DNA of 8,281 bases, taken from Candidatus Aminicenantes bacterium UBA2190 (GTDB taxonomy: Bacteria > Acidobacteriota > Aminicenantia > UBA2199). Numbering within the stretch: the first letter of the stretch is position 1; every line of letters begins with the position of its first letter. The position numbers were made by a program, and so were the translations under genes. The notes under the pieces are model-generated. The model saw nothing but the letters and a program-made list of their open reading frames with translations, did no database searches and was not told where the DNA came from. Of the stretch, positions 1-6,864 are shown in pieces. Where the stretch lies: positions 77,508-85,788 of the forward strand of contig DCVK01000037.1 of assembly GCA_002335385.1 (NCBI GenBank), written 5' to 3'.

Positions 1-31
1 TGGAATTTAAGTCTTCGTATTGCAGCTTTTG

Positions 32-49
32 ACCGTCAACCGTAACCCG
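32..49. repeat. Degenerate heptamer repeat remnant (accgtca/accgtaa)
   Basis: Two adjacent 7-bp units, accgtca (32-38) and accgtaa (39-45), are followed by a degenerate third. The first unit is the exact reverse complement of tgacggt at 8094-8100, at the other end of the window. The 8-mer gtaacccg (42-49) is the reverse complement of cgggttac at 8268-8275. This looks like a decayed copy of a dispersed intergenic repeat; with so few units, chance cannot be excluded. Confidence 0.4.
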
Positions 50-88
50 ATTGCGTTCTTTGTCCTGCCGGCACGGATACTGTTCCCG

Positions 89-117
89 TTGACCGGACCA
101 GCCAATTTTGCTACGAT
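89..117 (+). promoter_or_regulatory. Candidate sigma70-type promoter of dsbD
   Basis: The -35 hexamer TTGACC (89-94, 5/6 to consensus) is separated by exactly 17 bp from TACGAT (112-117, 4/6). Transcription would be expected to start near 124, so the ATG at 118 would lie upstream of the transcript and the ATG at 127 would be almost at its 5' end. Prediction from sequence only. Confidence 0.55.
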
Positions 118-126
118 ATGCGCCGC

Positions 127-1875
127 ATGAGAAAGATACCTGTCGCCGTCCTGTTGGTTGCCGTTTTGTCCATTTTTGCGCTTTCGCCCCATTCCGCTTT
201 TGGCCAGGAGGGTCGACCCCGCCTCAGCGCCCGCGTCCTGGCGGCCGAAGGGATCATCGAGGTCCTGTTGCAGGTACCCGACGGCTTCCACATCACCGAC
301 CTGAAAAACGGTTTTTTCGCCCTGACGGTTGCTGAAAACGAGTTCCTGGCCCTGGATAAAACGGTCTTCCCGGCCGGGGTCCCTTATGGCGAGGAAACGG
401 TCTTCAAGGGAGACGTCCGCGTCCGCGCTTTCCTGAAGAGGTTGAAGGAAGCCGCCGCCCCGGTCCAGCTCGCTTTCGACGTTTCCTTCCAGATCTGTCA
501 GGAGTATCCCGATGAGCTCTGTTATCCTCCCGACCAGAGCCGCGTCCTGGTCGAGATCGGCCCCGAGTTCTCCCCGGCGGCAACGGCCGCCACAGCCGAC
601 GCTGCCGGCGCGTCCCGTGACGAGCCGCTGGCGCGGCGGCTGGAGAACCTCATCCGCGGACAGCTGGGCCGGGCCTCGCTGCCCCTGTTCCTGCTGGTGT
701 TCGCCGCCGGCTTCCTGGCCAGCCTGACCCCCTGCGTCTACCCGGTCATCCCCATCGTGATGGGCTTCGTGGGCGGCCGCAGCCAGGGGCGCCGGCTGAA
801 GGGCTTCGTCCTCTCCCTGTTCTTCGTCCTGGGTCTCTCGCTGGTCTACTCGCTGCTGGGATTGATCGCCGCCAAGACCGGTTCCCTGATCGGCATCTCC
901 TTCCAGAACCCAGCCGTGGTCATCGTCATCGCCGCCATCTTCATCGTCATGGGCCTGAGCCTGGCCGGGCTCTTCTCCATCCCCGTCCCCTCCTGGATCT
1001 CGGCCGGGGCGGCCAGGGGACACCAGAGCGAGCTCCTCGGCGCCGTGATCGTCGGCGGCGTCTCCGCCGTCATCGCCGCCCCCTGCGTCGGCCCGGTGCT
1101 GATCGCCCTCCTTTCCTGGATCAGCCAGTCGGGCAACGTCTTTCTCGGCTTCTGGCTGACCTTCGTCTTCTCCCTGGGCATGAGCGTCATCTTCATCGTG
1201 GCGGGAACCTTCTCCGGCGCCATCGCCTCCCTGCCCCGCGGCGGCGGCTGGATGAGCGCCGTCAAGTATTTCTTCGCCGCCCTGCTGATCGCCGGCGGCA
1301 TATTTTTCCTGGGCAATATCCTGCCCGCATGGCTGAATCTGCTCTTCTGGGGCGCTTACCTGGTCGCCCTGGCCGTCGCCCTGGGCCTTTTCCGCCCGCA
1401 GTCCGGGGACGGCATCGGCCCGGTGCTGAAGCGCACGGCGACGGTCCTGGTCTTTTTGCTCGGTGCCGCCCTCTTCTATCACGGGCTGGCCGCGCGTTTC
1501 TTCCCGGCCGCCATGCCGGAGCGGACGACGGCCGACGACCGCCTGCCCTGGGGATGGGACCTGGCCGCCGGCCGGGAGAGGGCCCGCGCCGAGAACAAGC
1601 CCCTGCTGGTCGACGCCTGGGCCGAATGGTGCGCCGCCTGCAGGGAACTGGACGAAAAGACCTTCAGCCGCCCGGAAGTGCAGGCGGCGCTGAGCGGCTA
1701 CATCCTGGTCAAGCTGGATTTCACCCGCAAGAGCGAAGACAACGAAAAGCTGAAAAAAGAACTGGGCATCATCGGCATGCCCACGGTGATCCTTTTTGAT
1801 GCCCGGGGCGTGGAAAGCAGGCGATTTTCCGGATTCCTGGAAGCCGGGGAGTTCCTGGAACTGCTGCGCCGTTAG
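127..1875 (+). CDS. dsbD: DsbD, transmembrane thiol:disulfide interchange protein
   Basis: Inner-membrane protein that carries electrons from cytosolic thioredoxin to periplasmic thiol-redox partners (DsbC/DsbG, cytochrome c maturation). About 582 aa. Residues 1-26 form a signal peptide ending near AFG|QEG. The N-terminal alpha domain has the pair C124/C132 in the context C-x7-CYPP. Eight membrane helices follow (about 185-455), with C203 in LTPCVYPVIP and C320 in AAPCVGPV, the two redox cysteines of the family. The C-terminal thioredoxin domain has WCAAC (C502, C505) and cis-Pro 552 in GMPT. All six family cysteines are present, so it should be active. The loop between the first two cysteines is two residues longer than I recall for E. 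coli. No Shine-Dalgarno precedes either candidate start; ATG 127 is preferred over ATG 118 because the likely promoter ends at 117. It is convergent with the barrel gene, 12 bp away, with no clear terminator between them. Confidence 0.94.
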   Translation: MRKIPVAVLLVAVLSIFALSPHSAFGQEGRPRLSARVLAAEGIIEVLLQVPDGFHITDLKNGFFALTVAENEFLALDKTVFPAGVPYGEETVFKGDVRVRAFLKRLKEAAAPVQLAFDVSFQICQEYPDELCYPPDQSRVLVEIGPEFSPAATAATADAAGASRDEPLARRLENLIRGQLGRASLPLFLLVFAAGFLASLTPCVYPVIPIVMGFVGGRSQGRRLKGFVLSLFFVLGLSLVYSLLGLIAAKTGSLIGISFQNPAVVIVIAAIFIVMGLSLAGLFSIPVPSWISAGAARGHQSELLGAVIVGGVSAVIAAPCVGPVLIALLSWISQSGNVFLGFWLTFVFSLGMSVIFIVAGTFSGAIASLPRGGGWMSAVKYFFAALLIAGGIFFLGNILPAWLNLLFWGAYLVALAVALGLFRPQSGDGIGPVLKRTATVLVFLLGAALFYHGLAARFFPAAMPERTTADDRLPWGWDLAAGRERARAENKPLLVDAWAEWCAACRELDEKTFSRPEVQAALSGYILVKLDFTRKSEDNEKLKKELGIIGMPTVILFDARGVESRRFSGFLEAGEFLELLRR

Positions 1876-1887
1876 CGGCCCCGGGGC

Positions 1888-2454
1888 TCAGAAGCGGAAA
1901 CCGACCATTCCGCCCAGGCGCAGGCCGCCCAGGACGATATCCTTTTCCCGGTCGCCGATCATTACCGTTGTCCAGGCACCGGCATAGCCCAGCGTGACCC
2001 CGGCAAAGAGATTGTCGCGCAAGAAATAGCGCAGGCCGGCCCGGGCGTCGAAGCCGGGAGCCGACTTGCTGGCCGAAACCCCCATGGCCTTCTCTTTCGT
2101 CCCGGCCATGAGCAGGGCGGCGGCCAGGTCGGCCTGCAGGCGCCCCATGCGCCGGGTCTCCCAGCCGGCGCCCAGCGACAGGAACGTCTGCGTGGCCTTG
2201 ATCCCGTCTCCCACCTCCGGGACCACCCCGGTTGCCGAGACGAAGCCGGCGCCGAGCCAGATAAAGAAATGAGGCAGCAGGTCATAACTCAATTTGATCT
2301 CCGGGCTGAACTGCACGTCGCCATAGAGGCTCTTGAAGCCGGAGTCGCCGGAAACGAATGCCGCGGCTCCGATGCTGGCGGAGAATTTCTTGCCGGCGCC
2401 CGGCAGCAGAACGCCCAGGGACAGGACGAGGATTGCGATCGCGATCTTTTTCAT
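1888..2454 (-). CDS. Small outer-membrane beta-barrel protein
   Basis: About 188 aa, unassigned to a named family. Residues 1 to about 21 are a signal peptide (MKK, then a hydrophobic core ending LLPGAG). The mature part alternates polar and nonpolar residues in stretches rich in Gly and aromatics, suggesting about eight beta strands, and it ends in GFRF, the C-terminal Phe typical of BAM-inserted barrels. There are no cysteines. The start ATG at 2454 is chosen over GTG 2460 because GAGG (2462-2465) sits 7 nt before the ATG but would touch the GTG. The TGA of the upstream protease overlaps this GAGG, so the two genes are probably co-transcribed and translationally coupled. Function unknown; a small OmpW/OmpA-like or lipid A-modifying-type barrel is possible, but no catalytic motif was recognised. 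Confidence 0.75.
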   Translation of the reverse strand: MKKIAIAILVLSLGVLLPGAGKKFSASIGAAAFVSGDSGFKSLYGDVQFSPEIKLSYDLLPHFFIWLGAGFVSATGVVPEVGDGIKATQTFLSLGAGWETRRMGRLQADLAAALLMAGTKEKAMGVSASKSAPGFDARAGLRYFLRDNLFAGVTLGYAGAWTTVMIGDREKDIVLGGLRLGGMVGFRF

Positions 2455-2460
2455 CGGCAC

Positions 2461-2466
2461 ACCTCA
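2461..2466 (-). promoter_or_regulatory. Shine-Dalgarno overlapping the upstream stop codon
   Basis: On the minus strand TGAGGT contains both the protease stop codon TGA and the GAGG ribosome-binding core for the barrel gene, 7 nt before ATG 2454. A ribosome finishing the protease covers this site, which favours coupled translation. It decides the barrel start in favour of the ATG over the in-frame GTG. Confidence 0.65.
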
Positions 2467-4512
2467 GATGGTCAGTTCGTTGGACAGGGCCAGGAGATCG
2501 CCCTGGGCGCTGCGCGCCTGGACCACGTACGAATAGCTGGAACCGCGCTCCAGGTACTTGTCAAGCAATGTATAGGAGTTGCCCTGGATCTCGTTGGCGG
2601 CGATCTCCTTTAGGGGCTGGTAGCTGTTGCCCGGGATCTTGCGGTAGACCGTGTAGGTCTCGCCGCTGATGGCCGAGCCGGGGTCTTTCTCGACGCTGAA
2701 GTGCACCTCGGCGTAATCCTTCTCGACCAGCCAGGCGCTCGCCTGCCGGCGCGAGACCGTCATGGTCAGCACCACGCTCTGGGCCAGGGCGCGGGCCAGG
2801 TTCAGCCGGGCGCCGTAGATCATTTTCCCGTCCAGGGCGGTGACGCGATCGGCGCCCGAAAAGAGCCGGCCGATGCGCTTGGCCAGGTCGTCGCCGGGAA
2901 AATGGGCGGCCATCAGCCCCATGGCGCCGCAGACGTGCGGCGTGGCCATGGAGGTGCCGCTGGAGAGCCCGTAGCTCCCCGGACGATTGGTCAGGTTCAC
3001 GGCATGAACGCCCCGGGACCTGACCAGCAGCCCGTCGGCCCGGGACAGCGACACGACCGGGACCCAATCGCGCTGCGTGTTCAGCGTCCACCCCGACATA
3101 TCGCCCGTCGCGCTGTTGTAGATGGCCACGCCGACGGCGCCGGCAGCCTGGGCGTTGAGCGCCTTCTGCTCGAAAGTGATCTCGCCGCGCTCGATCAGGG
3201 CGAGCTGGCCGCTGACCGCAGCGGGAAAATCGGAGGCGCTCCTCCCCAGGCCGCAGTCATAGAGCAGCCGGCTCAGGCCGGCGGCCGAGGTCGTGCCCGA
3301 GTACTCCAGGGGGGCGGCATCGAACACATCACTCCCCGACTTCAGCCAGGCTTCCTGCCCCTGTCCCGGGGGCACGGTGGAGAGGATGGCCACCCCGGGA
3401 GCGGCGATGTCGACCGAGCTCGCCCCGTAATTGGAGAATGAGGCCAGCCCGTCGTTCTGGTCGCTGGCGGCCACGGAGATGATGCCGGGCAGGTCGTAAT
3501 TCGCCGGGAAGAAGGGGGTGCTGTCATTGTCCGCCCCCTCGTTGCCGGCGGCGCAGACGAAGGCAATGCCCAGGGAGGCGGCATCGGCGATGGCCTCCTC
3601 CTGCAGCGGGTTGCGGCCGCCGCCGCCGAACGAGGCGTTGATGGCCGCCACGTTCACGCCGCGGTCGCGCTTCATCATCACCGCGTAATCTATGGCCTCG
3701 ATGCAGTCGGAATCGTAGATATGCATGTCGGGCCGGAAACCCTTCAGGGCCATGATGCGGGCCTTCCAGTTGATGCCGCATACCCCCGTGCCGTTGTTAC
3801 CGACCGCGGCCATGGTGCCGGCCACATGGGTGCCGTGGCCGTCGATATCCATGGGATCGCTGTCGTTGTTTCCCCAGCGGTCGGCGGCGAAGTCGAAGCC
3901 GTACACATCGTCGCGGAAACCGTTGTTGTCGTCGTCGATGCCGTTGCCCGGGGTTTCGCCCTGATTGCGCCACATGTTGGCCGCCAGGTCCTCATGGCCG
4001 TAGTGGACGCCGGTGTCGATAACGGCCAGCACCACGTCGCTGGAGCCCGTGTTCCGCTCCCAGGCCTCGGGCGCCTGGATTTTGGCCATACCCCAAAGCT
4101 TGGCGTATTTGGGATCATTGGGCAGCCGCTGCAGGCGGCGGCGGTAGTTGGGGGAGACGGCCTCCACCTCGGGAAGGTCGCGCAGGGCATCCAGCAATTC
4201 GCGGGTGCCGAGCCGCTGCGAGCGCAGCAGAAGGTACTGGCCCTGGCGCGGCCCGGAAAGTCGGCGGAACGGGCGTCCGCCATCGGCATCCACCGTCGCG
4301 GCCAGCACCGCGGCCGTCCCCGGCGAAATTCCCGGCTTGAACTTGACCAGGACCTCTCCCTCGACATAGGGCGCCTCGGGGGGGCCGCCGATGCGCGGCG
4401 AGGCCTCTTGCCGGGAATCGCCAGCGAAGGACAGGGCGACGGCCAGCCCGGCCAGTAGCAGCAGCAGGGAAATGAACAGCGCGGTCTTGAGCCGGAATCC
4501 GCCTGGGATCAT
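2464..4512 (-). CDS. Secreted S8 (subtilisin-like) serine protease with PA and FN3-like domains
   Basis: About 682 aa exported endopeptidase. Residues 1 to about 31 are a signal peptide with a long Leu-rich core. Residues about 50-125 form a prodomain of the type beginning EVLVKFKPG. The subtilase domain carries the full catalytic set: D166 (AVIDTG), H226 (DGHGTHVAGT), oxyanion N324 (AAGNEG) and S521 (SSGTSMATPH). An Asp/Asn-rich loop (NGIDDDNNG) between Asp and His is common in this subgroup and may bind calcium. A protease-associated (PA) domain, about 402-509, is inserted before the Ser motif (LALIERGEITFEQKALNAQAAG). Residues 582-682 look like an FN3-type domain. The mature region has five cysteines. 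ATG 4512 is chosen because GAGGAGG (4518-4524) lies 5 nt upstream; a longer ORF reaching 4581 has no such signal and would run through the promoter. First gene of a probable operon with the barrel gene. Confidence 0.95.
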   Translation of the reverse strand: MIPGGFRLKTALFISLLLLLAGLAVALSFAGDSRQEASPRIGGPPEAPYVEGEVLVKFKPGISPGTAAVLAATVDADGGRPFRRLSGPRQGQYLLLRSQRLGTRELLDALRDLPEVEAVSPNYRRRLQRLPNDPKYAKLWGMAKIQAPEAWERNTGSSDVVLAVIDTGVHYGHEDLAANMWRNQGETPGNGIDDDNNGFRDDVYGFDFAADRWGNNDSDPMDIDGHGTHVAGTMAAVGNNGTGVCGINWKARIMALKGFRPDMHIYDSDCIEAIDYAVMMKRDRGVNVAAINASFGGGGRNPLQEEAIADAASLGIAFVCAAGNEGADNDSTPFFPANYDLPGIISVAASDQNDGLASFSNYGASSVDIAAPGVAILSTVPPGQGQEAWLKSGSDVFDAAPLEYSGTTSAAGLSRLLYDCGLGRSASDFPAAVSGQLALIERGEITFEQKALNAQAAGAVGVAIYNSATGDMSGWTLNTQRDWVPVVSLSRADGLLVRSRGVHAVNLTNRPGSYGLSSGTSMATPHVCGAMGLMAAHFPGDDLAKRIGRLFSGADRVTALDGKMIYGARLNLARALAQSVVLTMTVSRRQASAWLVEKDYAEVHFSVEKDPGSAISGETYTVYRKIPGNSYQPLKEIAANEIQGNSYTLLDKYLERGSSYSYVVQARSAQGDLLALSNELTI

Positions 4513-4517
4513 GGGCG

Positions 4518-4524
4518 CCTCCTC
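4518..4524 (-). promoter_or_regulatory. Strong Shine-Dalgarno of the S8 protease
   Basis: GAGGAGG on the minus strand, 5 nt before ATG 4512. It fixes the start there and gives a normal signal peptide directly after the Met. Confidence 0.8.
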
Positions 4525-4552
4525 GTCCGCAGCAGCGGGAACGCGATTCCCC

Positions 4553-4581
4553 AGACTACCAACCTTTGCCCGGGTTGTCAA
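4553..4581 (-). promoter_or_regulatory. Candidate sigma70-type promoter of the protease operon
   Basis: On the minus strand a perfect -35 TTGACA (4576-4581) is followed after 17 bp by TAGTCT (4553-4558, a weak -10 keeping TA...T). The predicted leader to ATG 4512 is about 34 nt and includes the GAGGAGG. The upstream gene ends in a terminator at 4616-4657, so the operon needs its own promoter in this gap. Confidence 0.55.
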
Positions 4582-4615
4582 TCATGAGGGGAGCCCAAGC
4601 CGGATCAGAAGGGGG

Positions 4616-4657
4616 GAAAAAGAAAAAAACCGGGCCCGTTCCTCGGAACGGGCCCGG
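4616..4657 (-). terminator. Intrinsic (Rho-independent) terminator
   Basis: The arms 4630-4641 and 4646-4657 form a perfect 12-bp GC-rich stem with the 4-nt loop ctcg. Read on the minus strand, the hairpin is followed at once by seven T, one C and five T (plus strand 4617-4629). It begins about 24 nt past the stop codon of the Ig-domain gene at 4682, so it terminates that gene and insulates the protease operon. Confidence 0.92.
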
Positions 4658-4681
4658 CCATGGGATCGAGCGGAACAGGGA

Positions 4682-5404
4682 TCAGCGGATGACCGCTTTC
4701 TGCTCGGCACCCTCCAGGACGATATTCTGCAGGATGATGCCTTTTTCATTGAGGAGGCCCAGGGAGAAGGCCGCCCCGCCCTTGGTCAGCAGCCCGTAAT
4801 TTTCGGCGCTCAGCCTGGGCTTGACGGAATTGGGCATGGCCTTGCCGCGGCCGAACACGCCGAGCTCCTGCACCTTGTCGCCATTCTTCAGCAGCACCAG
4901 CTTGAGGTTGCCCCTCACGTTGCCGAGCATGTCGCGGAGCTTGTCAAGGAAGATCTCCGGGCACAGGCAAGGGTCGGGTTCGGGGGGCCACTTGATCATG
5001 ATGCGCATGTGCCTCAGCCGGTTATGGATGTCGGGATCGATGAGGCAGCTCTCCAGCTCGAAGGACGGGCTCTTGTTGGCGGCGGCATTGTCGAGGGTCG
5101 ACACGCGGATCCGGTAGTTGTCGGCCGGGGACGCCGAGCCGCCCTGGTACTGGCCGGCCGACCAGACGTAGCTGCCGGAGGCGGCAGCCAGGCCGCTGAC
5201 GATCAGCTCGGTGAAGCCGCCGCCCTCCTTGACCAGCTGGATCTTGACCTGCTGGCTCACGCCGGTGGCCGTCCAGGTGATGGTAACCATCTTCCCCAGG
5301 CAATAGGGCGAGCTGCCGCTCAGCTGCACATTGCTGATCGTGCCGCCGAAGGCCAGGCCCGCGGAGAAGATCACGCACGCGAAGTACAAAAACGCTTTTT
5401 TCAT
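4682..5404 (-). CDS. Secreted protein with a Kre9/KNH-like Ig domain; C-terminal domain unassigned
   Basis: 240 aa. Residues 1-20 are a signal peptide (MKKAFLYFACVIFSAGLAFG) with no lipobox. Residues about 22-117 match the pattern of the Kre9/KNH (Ser-Thr-rich GPI-anchored family) Ig-like domain as found in bacteria: ITWTATGVSQQVKIQLVKEG, then GSYVW and YRIRVST. Residues about 128-240 are a second domain I do not recognise; it starts with RHMRIMIKWPPEP and is mixed alpha/beta with hydrophobic strands near the end. Cysteines are C35, C120, C146 and C148 (CLC). No catalytic motif was seen. ATG 5404 is chosen because AAGGAGG (5413-5419) lies 8 nt upstream; extension toward 5587 would run through an A/T homopolymer and the promoters. 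It is divergent from the phosphatase and ends at a strong terminator, so it is probably monocistronic. A surface adhesion or binding role is possible but is a guess. Confidence 0.85.
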   Translation of the reverse strand: MKKAFLYFACVIFSAGLAFGGTISNVQLSGSSPYCLGKMVTITWTATGVSQQVKIQLVKEGGGFTELIVSGLAAASGSYVWSAGQYQGGSASPADNYRIRVSTLDNAAANKSPSFELESCLIDPDIHNRLRHMRIMIKWPPEPDPCLCPEIFLDKLRDMLGNVRGNLKLVLLKNGDKVQELGVFGRGKAMPNSVKPRLSAENYGLLTKGGAAFSLGLLNEKGIILQNIVLEGAEQKAVIR

Positions 5405-5412
5405 TTTGTTGT

Positions 5413-5419
5413 CCTCCTT
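5413..5419 (-). promoter_or_regulatory. Shine-Dalgarno of the Ig-domain gene
   Basis: AAGGAGG on the minus strand, 8 nt before ATG 5404; it selects this start over upstream in-frame codons. Confidence 0.8.
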
Positions 5420-5431
5420 GTTGACACTGGT

Positions 5432-5460
5432 TGAATAGCCGTTCCGCGCGAATATCTCAA
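5432..5460 (-). promoter_or_regulatory. Candidate promoter of the Ig-domain gene with an A/T tract behind it
   Basis: On the minus strand TTGAGA (5455-5460, 5/6) is followed after 17 bp by TATTCA (5432-5437, 3/6). Five A and nine T at 5459-5472 lie just upstream of the -35, where an UP element would be. The predicted leader is about 20 nt and includes the AAGGAGG. The weak -10 limits confidence. Confidence 0.42.
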
Positions 5461-5530
5461 AAATTTTTTTTTGCCGCGCTTTCCCTGGTTTCAGCAGGAA
5501 CCGCTCCCCGGAGCCGGCCCCGCGCCCGGA

Positions 5531-5559
5531 TTGACTTTCTTGCGGCACTTGGCTATATT
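5531..5559 (+). promoter_or_regulatory. Strong candidate sigma70-type promoter of the phosphatase gene
   Basis: TTGACT (5531-5536, 5/6) is followed after 17 bp by TATATT (5554-5559, 5/6). The predicted start is near 5566, just before AGGAGG at 5570-5575. Together with the minus-strand promoter at 5432-5460 this makes 5405-5604 a divergent control region; otherwise it holds only the A/T tract and short GC hairpins. Confidence 0.65.
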
Positions 5560-5569
5560 GACCGCCGGC

Positions 5570-5607
5570 AGGAGGAGCAACGGGCATGCGCCCGACAATT
5601 GAAAATG
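5570..5607 (+). promoter_or_regulatory. Unusual ribosome-binding region: hairpin between Shine-Dalgarno and start
   Basis: AGGAGGAG (5570-5577) is 21 nt from the in-frame TTG (5599) and 27 nt from the ATG (5605), too far for normal initiation. Between them cgggc (5581-5585) and gcccg (5590-5594) can pair around the loop atgc. Folding this out would leave the AGGAGG core about 9 nt from the TTG and 15 nt from the ATG. An out-of-frame ATG in that loop (5586) opens a 13-codon ORF ending at 5627, overlapping the phosphatase start. Either the hairpin shortens the spacer or the small ORF acts as an overlapping leader. Confidence 0.45.
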
Positions 5608-6864
5608 GACCGCATCACCCGCTTTAAAAAAGAGATGATCGATCTCTATTCCGAGGTCGACCTGCGCCTGCTGCTGGAGAAGATCACCGCCGGCATCCGC
5701 GGTCACCTGGCCTGCGAAGAGGCCTCCATATTCATTTACGACGAGGAGAAGGAGGAGCTGGCCTTCGAAACGGCCACCGGCGCCCAGGCCGAGCAGCTGA
5801 AGCGCATCGTGCTGAAGAAGGGGCAGGGCATCGCCGGCTGGATCGCCGCCGAGCGCCGCGGAGTGATCATCGACGACTGCGCCAGCGACCCGCGCCATGC
5901 CGCCCTGGCCGACCTGAAGACCCGCTTCCGCACCCGCTCCCTGCTGGGCGTGCCGGTGCTCAGCGGCGGACGCCTGCTCGGCGTCCTGGAGGCGGTGAAC
6001 AAGAAACGCGGCAAGTTCAGCCGCCCCGACCTGCGACTGCTGGGCGACATCGCCGCCTTCCTGGCCATTCCCCTGCAGAACGCCGTCCTGATCCGCCAGA
6101 TGCTGGAAAGGAAGAAGCTCGAAAAGGAGATGCAGATCGCCCGCGACATCCAGCGGACGTTCCTGCGCCAGGAACCTTTCTCGGCGCCGGGCCTTGATGT
6201 CGCCTTCCTTACCATCTCGTCCTCCACGGTCGGCGGAGACTATTACGAGCTCATGGCGCTGGGCGACGGGCGGATACTGCTCAGCGTCAACGACGTCGCC
6301 GGCCACGGCGTCCCCGCCGCGCTGGGCATGGCCATCTTCCGCAGCAGCTTCGTCCACATGCTGCGCCTGGGCCGCGGCATCGCTGCGACCATCGGCCACC
6401 TCAACCGCCTGATCGCCGAGACCACCGAGGCCAACCTTTACGTGACCTCCTGCACCTGCCTGATCGACACCGCCGGCGGCGCCATCGAGTACATCAATGC
6501 CGGCCACCCGCCGCCGCTGCTGCTGCGCGGCCAGGACAGCCTCTGCCTTGAGGAGCGCGGCATGGTACTGGGCCTGTTCGCCGAGGCGGAATTCCCGTTG
6601 GCCCGCTCCCGGCTGCTGCCCGGGGACGCATTGATCCTCTTCAGCGACGGCGTGATCGAGGCAAACGATGAACAAGGCCGGGAATTCGGACGCGAGCGGC
6701 TGGCCGCCGCCGCCCGGCAGCGCCGCCACCTGCCGGCCGCCGGCATGCAGGCCTCCCTGCTCGCCGACATCCGCGCCTTTTGCGGCCGCGATGATTTCGA
6801 GGACGACTTGACCCTGATGATCGTCAAATACTTAGGAAACCCAAATTCGCTTCCAACTGCGTAA
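5605..6864 (+). CDS. GAF-domain SpoIIE/PP2C-type serine phosphatase (RsbU-like)
   Basis: About 419 aa cytosolic signalling phosphatase. Residues about 17-165 are a GAF sensor domain (EASIFIYDEEKEEL, GQGIAGWIA, RSLLGVPV, GVLEAVN). A helical linker at about 164-188 (ERKKLEKEMQIARDIQRTFL) is the usual signalling helix before the catalytic domain. Residues 200-410 are the SpoIIE domain, with metal-binding aspartates in GGDYYE (D212), NDVAGHG (D230), FSDGVIEA (D348) and EDDLTL (D400/D401), so it should be active. Such enzymes usually dephosphorylate an anti-sigma antagonist (STAS domain) in partner-switching control, but no STAS or kinase gene lies in this window. ATG 5605 is used; TTG 5599 would add two residues. 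The last eight residues and the stop codon lie in or beside an intergenic repeat, so the tail GNPNSLPTA is probably not part of the fold. Confidence 0.93.
   Translation: MDRITRFKKEMIDLYSEVDLRLLLEKITAGIRGHLACEEASIFIYDEEKEELAFETATGAQAEQLKRIVLKKGQGIAGWIAAERRGVIIDDCASDPRHAALADLKTRFRTRSLLGVPVLSGGRLLGVLEAVNKKRGKFSRPDLRLLGDIAAFLAIPLQNAVLIRQMLERKKLEKEMQIARDIQRTFLRQEPFSAPGLDVAFLTISSSTVGGDYYELMALGDGRILLSVNDVAGHGVPAALGMAIFRSSFVHMLRLGRGIAATIGHLNRLIAETTEANLYVTSCTCLIDTAGGAIEYINAGHPPPLLLRGQDSLCLEERGMVLGLFAEAEFPLARSRLLPGDALILFSDGVIEANDEQGREFGRERLAAAARQRRHLPAAGMQASLLADIRAFCGRDDFEDDLTLMIVKYLGNPNSLPTA

Noticed and set aside
7..1482. A 491-codon open frame on the minus strand opposite dsbD
   Set aside because: Its product is Gly/Asp/Gln/His-rich with no domain or signal, and it lies antisense to a gene with all expected DsbD motifs. 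It is a product of high GC content.
1863..1900. Terminator between the convergent dsbD and barrel genes
   Set aside because: The GC palindrome ggccccgggg is short and neither strand has a T-run after it.
4513..4581. N-terminal extension of the S8 protease to 4581
   Set aside because: It would bury the signal peptide, has no Shine-Dalgarno and overlaps the promoter; ATG 4512 has GAGGAGG 5 nt upstream.
4391..5434. A 347-codon plus-strand frame spanning the terminator and two minus-strand genes
   Set aside because: It crosses a strong terminator and two minus-strand starts with good Shine-Dalgarno sequences, and has no family resemblance.
5431..5604. N-terminal extension of the phosphatase from a TTG at 5431
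   Set aside because: The extension would translate an A/T homopolymer and the strong promoter, and does not look like a protein domain.
5491..6729. A 412-codon minus-strand open frame opposite the phosphatase
   Set aside because: Low-complexity composition, no recognisable family, and fully antisense to an intact GAF-SpoIIE gene.
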